A DNA stretch of 9,749 nt from positions 1-9,749 of the forward strand of contig CAMBWG010000058.1 in assembly GCA_945871415.1 (NCBI GenBank). The letters are read 5' to 3'. The position numbers were made by a program, and so were the translations under genes. Positions 7,211 to 9,749 of this stretch are shown piece after piece (positions within the stretch are counted from its first letter, which is position 1; every line of letters starts with the position of its first letter). Origin of the DNA: an uncultured Desulfovibrio sp. GTDB lineage: Bacteria > Desulfobacterota > Desulfovibrionia > Desulfovibrionales > Desulfovibrionaceae. The notes below the pieces were generated by a model that did not search any database, had not been told where the DNA came from, and saw nothing but the letters and a program-made list of their open reading frames with translations.

Positions 7211-7239
7211 GATATAATATTTATTTTTATGTTTTTCAA
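7211..7239 (-). promoter_or_regulatory. Candidate sigma-70 promoter for the PAAR gene
   Basis: TTGAAA (7239-7234) and TATATC (7216-7211) are separated by 17 nt in a very AT-rich tract on the minus strand. The -10 box ends 37 nt before the PAAR ATG at 7173. The local AT content contrasts sharply with the surrounding GC-rich coding DNA. Confidence 0.5.
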
Positions 7240-7356
7240 GAGGCCGTCGGAGACAGGACATTTTTGCCGGACGCTGATGCCGCGCCGCGTCCCCTGTGCG
7301 GGACGACGGCGGGCTGTTTGCCGGCCTCCTGATACGGAGGAGCAAAAGACGTTTTC

Positions 7357-7475
7357 AGAGCGTTCTGTCTTTGAAAAAGGTGAAACGCGAGACGGCGGCA
7401 CAGCGCAGACCTGCATGAAGTAAGTGGAAAAACACGTTTTTTTCGCTAAACGACAGGCCGTATTGAATATGCTCT
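7357..7475 (+). repeat. Structured intergenic repeat, element C (after the DUF4123 gene)
   Basis: This 119-bp copy begins AGAGCGTTC and ends ATATGCTCT. It shares with element A the exact 20-mer CTTTGAAAAAGGTGAAACGC (7369-7388), the GGCGGCACAGCGC block and the CAGGCCGTAT block near the right end. The first hairpin is partly decayed but still mostly pairs when G.U pairs are allowed; the second is degraded. It ends 8 nt from the stop codon of the DUF4123-DUF3396 gene and lies upstream of the PAAR promoter. Its flanks are CA-type rather than TA. Confidence 0.8.
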
Positions 7476-7483
7476 CAGGAGGA

Positions 7484-9691
7484 TCATGCGGACAAGGGGC
7501 TTTCCGGCGCGCAGAGGGGGCGCAGCAACTCCCGCACATTGTCGTAGAAGCGGGGGACATCTCCCCTGTCGCCGTCGCCAAGTTCCGGCCGTGGGCCTGC
7601 CTGAATGATACGACCGCCGGAATATGCCCTTATCGGGAAGTCCGGACCGAGCGTGGCGAGCTTTTCCGGGCCGCCGATGCGCGCGATTCGTTTCTCGTCG
7701 AGTATGGTCAGCCAGTTGACGGGAACGACGGGTTCCACGGATGCGCTGCCGAGAGGGGGGAGCTGACTCAGCCCCGGAAAGCGCCGGAGATGGGGCTGGA
7801 GAAACGGCGTCATGGCCGCTGCCCGCGTCGGCTCGCACACAGGCGCGATCCCCCATCCCGCTGCGCCGCTGATCGGCCGCAGGCGTTCGCACCAGCGGAG
7901 CAGGAGCGTGATAAAGGGGAGGGGCCGTGAGTCCTTAAGAAACAGCGAAGGCGGGAAGATCACGGCGAGGGTGCTGATGCGTCTGTCGAGCGGTACGGGA
8001 GGCGGGGCAGGGCGCGTTCTTTTCCCGGTCCGGGGTGGCGTTTCGTTCAGATATACCCGCGCCTCCAGCAGGCTTGCGGGGGGGCGGCATTCATAGGCTT
8101 CGCGCGTTGCGGAAGAGGAAAGAAGGCAGGAAAACTCCTTTTTGCCCTGTTCCTGCATCTTGCGTATCCGGGCTTCATCCGGGAGCGTCAGTCCTTTTGC
8201 GCCCGCCAGCGCGACACGTCCGGCGATTTTGCCACATCGTGCCGCAGTGTTCGAAAGGCGGGCGTATTCCCGGATGCATTCGCAGACTCCTTCCTGAACT
8301 TTTGCCAGATGCCCGCCCTGGAAATACAGCAGGCACATGAGCCCGATACGCCCCGCGGGCAATGTCCCGATCGGCTGGTCCAGCGCCGGGAGCGTAAAGC
8401 CGTCAAGGCAGGCGCTGATCGGCGCCTGCTTTCTGAGTCTGTCATTCCAGGGAACTGAACATGAAAATCTGTTCAGGCCGTACTGAAACAGAGCAAGCTT
8501 CTGCTCCAGTTCTTCCGCAGCTGAGGATGCGCCGCCGCAAGGCGGGCACTCCGGAATATCTTCCCGGCCGGCCTCGTATTTTTCTGTTTCAAGCGGCAGG
8601 GCAAGGCCGTCAGGAGCGTCGTCCTGCTGTCCGAGAAGTTTGTTTTCCCACGGGACGGACATGGAGAGCGCGCCCAGAGCGTGCCGGAACAGACTGCAGG
8701 AGCGCGTCGTTTCTTCTTCAAAGGTGGCCGGCGTGTCTTCCGGTACCGGATAACGCGACGTTTCCAGATACTCCTTTGAGTAGCGGAGCAGGTCATCGCG
8801 CATATTATTAATAGCGCGCTGTATGACTCTGTTTTTATAGTAGGGGTCCTGCATGGGCTCCCGGAAAAGAGCGGCGATCTTGGGATGGAGATGTATGCCG
8901 GGGAAATGCGTCAGCTCCTGACGGCAGAAAAAGAGGACGCTGATAAAGAAAGTAAGTCCGTATGTTCCGGCAAGGGCGGCGGTTTGATCGACCTGGCGCA
9001 GAATTTCTTCATCTGGCAGATCCCGCAGCCGGAAGGCCGGGTTTTTCAGCAGTTCACGGCACAGACTCGCAAGCAGACGTTTTCTGTCGTGCTTTTGAAA
9101 GCTGCGCTCTTCCTTCTCCGTCAGTTGCCATATCGGGTGAGCTTTCAGTTCCTTCATGGCCTGCAGAAAGGCTTCGTCCGTCAGGGCGGGAAACGTGCGG
9201 GCGTGCCAGTGCGGTTCGCCGTGTATGTCACGTTCCGACCAGAGCAGCGTTTCTGCCGGGCCGAAGAAGCGGGCGGCGCGCCGCGGTGAGAGGGCTGCAA
9301 GGAAGGCCCCCAGTGTGCGGGCGGAGAAATTCAGCTGGAGTTCGGAGCCGTCGTGCTGCTCGCATACGAGTCTGTGCCGCAGGAAAGGCGAAAGCTCCGA
9401 GATAGTTCTGGAAGATATGAGAAGCGTGCAGGGATAGGGCTTTGCTGCCCGGGGGAGAAAGCCGGGAAAGAAATTTTTTTCCTCGGGCAGAGCAATTAAT
9501 AACAGCTCGGGAAACATGTCGATCTTTTCCTGAAGAACGGCTTTCGGCAGCTCCTCAAAGCGCGATTGCAGCAGGGCGCGGCCATAGGAGGCGTCTTGAA
9601 TCAGATACACATGGCGGGCTGTCTGCTGCGCCTTGTTGATAATTTCAAGAATCGTTTCGACAGGGACGGACGTTGCAGGCGAAGTTTCCAT
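7484..9691 (-). CDS. DUF4123 adaptor fused to C-terminal DUF3396 domain
   Basis: This 735-residue protein has three parts. Residues ~20-150 match DUF4123, the T6SS adaptor/chaperone family that loads effectors on VgrG: HVYLIQDASYGRAL (27-40), CTLLISSRTISELSPFLRHRL (88-108) and RRAARFFGPAETLLW (137-151). Helical sequence to ~315 fits the usual DUF4123 tail. Residues ~316-565 are unrecognised and contain two related LF...SVPW...L segments (334-352 and 401-419); a Pro-rich linker at about 552-568 ends this part. Residues ~570-726 match DUF3396, with HLRRFPGL (634-641), VPVNWLTIL (656-664), ARIGGPEKL (670-678) and IIQAGPRPELGDGD (695-708). Databases often label DUF3396 type VI immunity. No signal peptide or clear membrane segment is seen. 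AGGAAAT precedes ATG 9691, but the frame stays open through 19 more codons to the window edge, so the true start could lie further upstream. What effector it serves is not visible. Confidence 0.85.
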   Translation of the reverse strand: METSPATSVPVETILEIINKAQQTARHVYLIQDASYGRALLQSRFEELPKAVLQEKIDMFPELLLIALPEEKNFFPGFLPRAAKPYPCTLLISSRTISELSPFLRHRLVCEQHDGSELQLNFSARTLGAFLAALSPRRAARFFGPAETLLWSERDIHGEPHWHARTFPALTDEAFLQAMKELKAHPIWQLTEKEERSFQKHDRKRLLASLCRELLKNPAFRLRDLPDEEILRQVDQTAALAGTYGLTFFISVLFFCRQELTHFPGIHLHPKIAALFREPMQDPYYKNRVIQRAINNMRDDLLRYSKEYLETSRYPVPEDTPATFEEETTRSCSLFRHALGALSMSVPWENKLLGQQDDAPDGLALPLETEKYEAGREDIPECPPCGGASSAAEELEQKLALFQYGLNRFSCSVPWNDRLRKQAPISACLDGFTLPALDQPIGTLPAGRIGLMCLLYFQGGHLAKVQEGVCECIREYARLSNTAARCGKIAGRVALAGAKGLTLPDEARIRKMQEQGKKEFSCLLSSSATREAYECRPPASLLEARVYLNETPPRTGKRTRPAPPPVPLDRRISTLAVIFPPSLFLKDSRPLPFITLLLRWCERLRPISGAAGWGIAPVCEPTRAAAMTPFLQPHLRRFPGLSQLPPLGSASVEPVVPVNWLTILDEKRIARIGGPEKLATLGPDFPIRAYSGGRIIQAGPRPELGDGDRGDVPRFYDNVRELLRPLCAPESPLSA

Positions 9692-9749
9692 AGAATTTCC
9701 TGAAAAGCGGGCTGTCGTGGCATCCGGGACGGACGGACTTTCAATCTGA

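Noticed and set aside
7289..7340. Short hairpins CGTCCC/GGGACG and CCTCC/GGAGG as a terminator for the adaptor gene
   Set aside because: Neither is followed by a T-run on the minus strand, so no intrinsic terminator can be supported there.
7202..7581. Small open frames on both strands across element C
   Set aside because: They cross the repeat and promoter region, lack ribosome binding sites that fit, and have no coding-like composition.
1..9749. tRNA, rRNA, CRISPR array or insertion sequence with transposase
   Set aside because: No cloverleaf, regular repeat-spacer pattern or transposase-like protein was found anywhere in the window.

Overview
The window is part of a type VI secretion system (T6SS) gene cluster. 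Every supportable gene lies on the minus strand, so transcription runs from high to low coordinates. The DNA is GC-rich, densely coding and accessory in character. Gene content alone does not fix the organism. The family combination suits a Gram-negative proteobacterium, and a Desulfovibrionaceae-like host is my best guess, from general impression only.

Layout in the direction of transcription. (1) 9691-7484: a 735-residue protein with an N-terminal DUF4123 domain (T6SS effector adaptor/chaperone), an unrecognised middle carrying a duplicated SVPW motif, and a C-terminal DUF3396 domain (a family often labelled type VI immunity). (2) 7483-7174: a 310-nt gap holding one copy of a structured repeat (element C) and a promoter-like sequence. 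(3) 7173-6853: a small stand-alone PAAR spike-tip protein, followed by a clear intrinsic terminator at 6815-6788. (4) 6787-6618: an AT-rich gap with a candidate promoter. (5) 6617 to the left edge: tssA, tssB, tssC, tssE, tssF and the first 159 codons of tssG, which runs out of the window.

How the genes work together: TssB and TssC form the contractile sheath. TssE, TssF and TssG are baseplate proteins, and TssA primes or coordinates assembly of baseplate and tail. PAAR caps the VgrG spike, and the DUF4123 protein probably loads a cargo effector onto the spike. No hcp, vgrG, tssH/clpV or membrane-complex gene (tssJ, tssL, tssM) is visible, and no separate toxin gene. They must lie outside the window or elsewhere in the genome.

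Two things stand out. First, the DUF4123 and DUF3396 domains are fused in one chain, combining a putative cargo loader with a putative immunity-type domain. Second, a roughly 120-145 bp multi-hairpin element with AGAGC...GCTCT-like ends occurs three times, each copy abutting the 3' end of a gene. Two copies appear to contribute to the stop codons of tssA and tssB, and one copy separates tssB from tssC, which are usually tightly linked.
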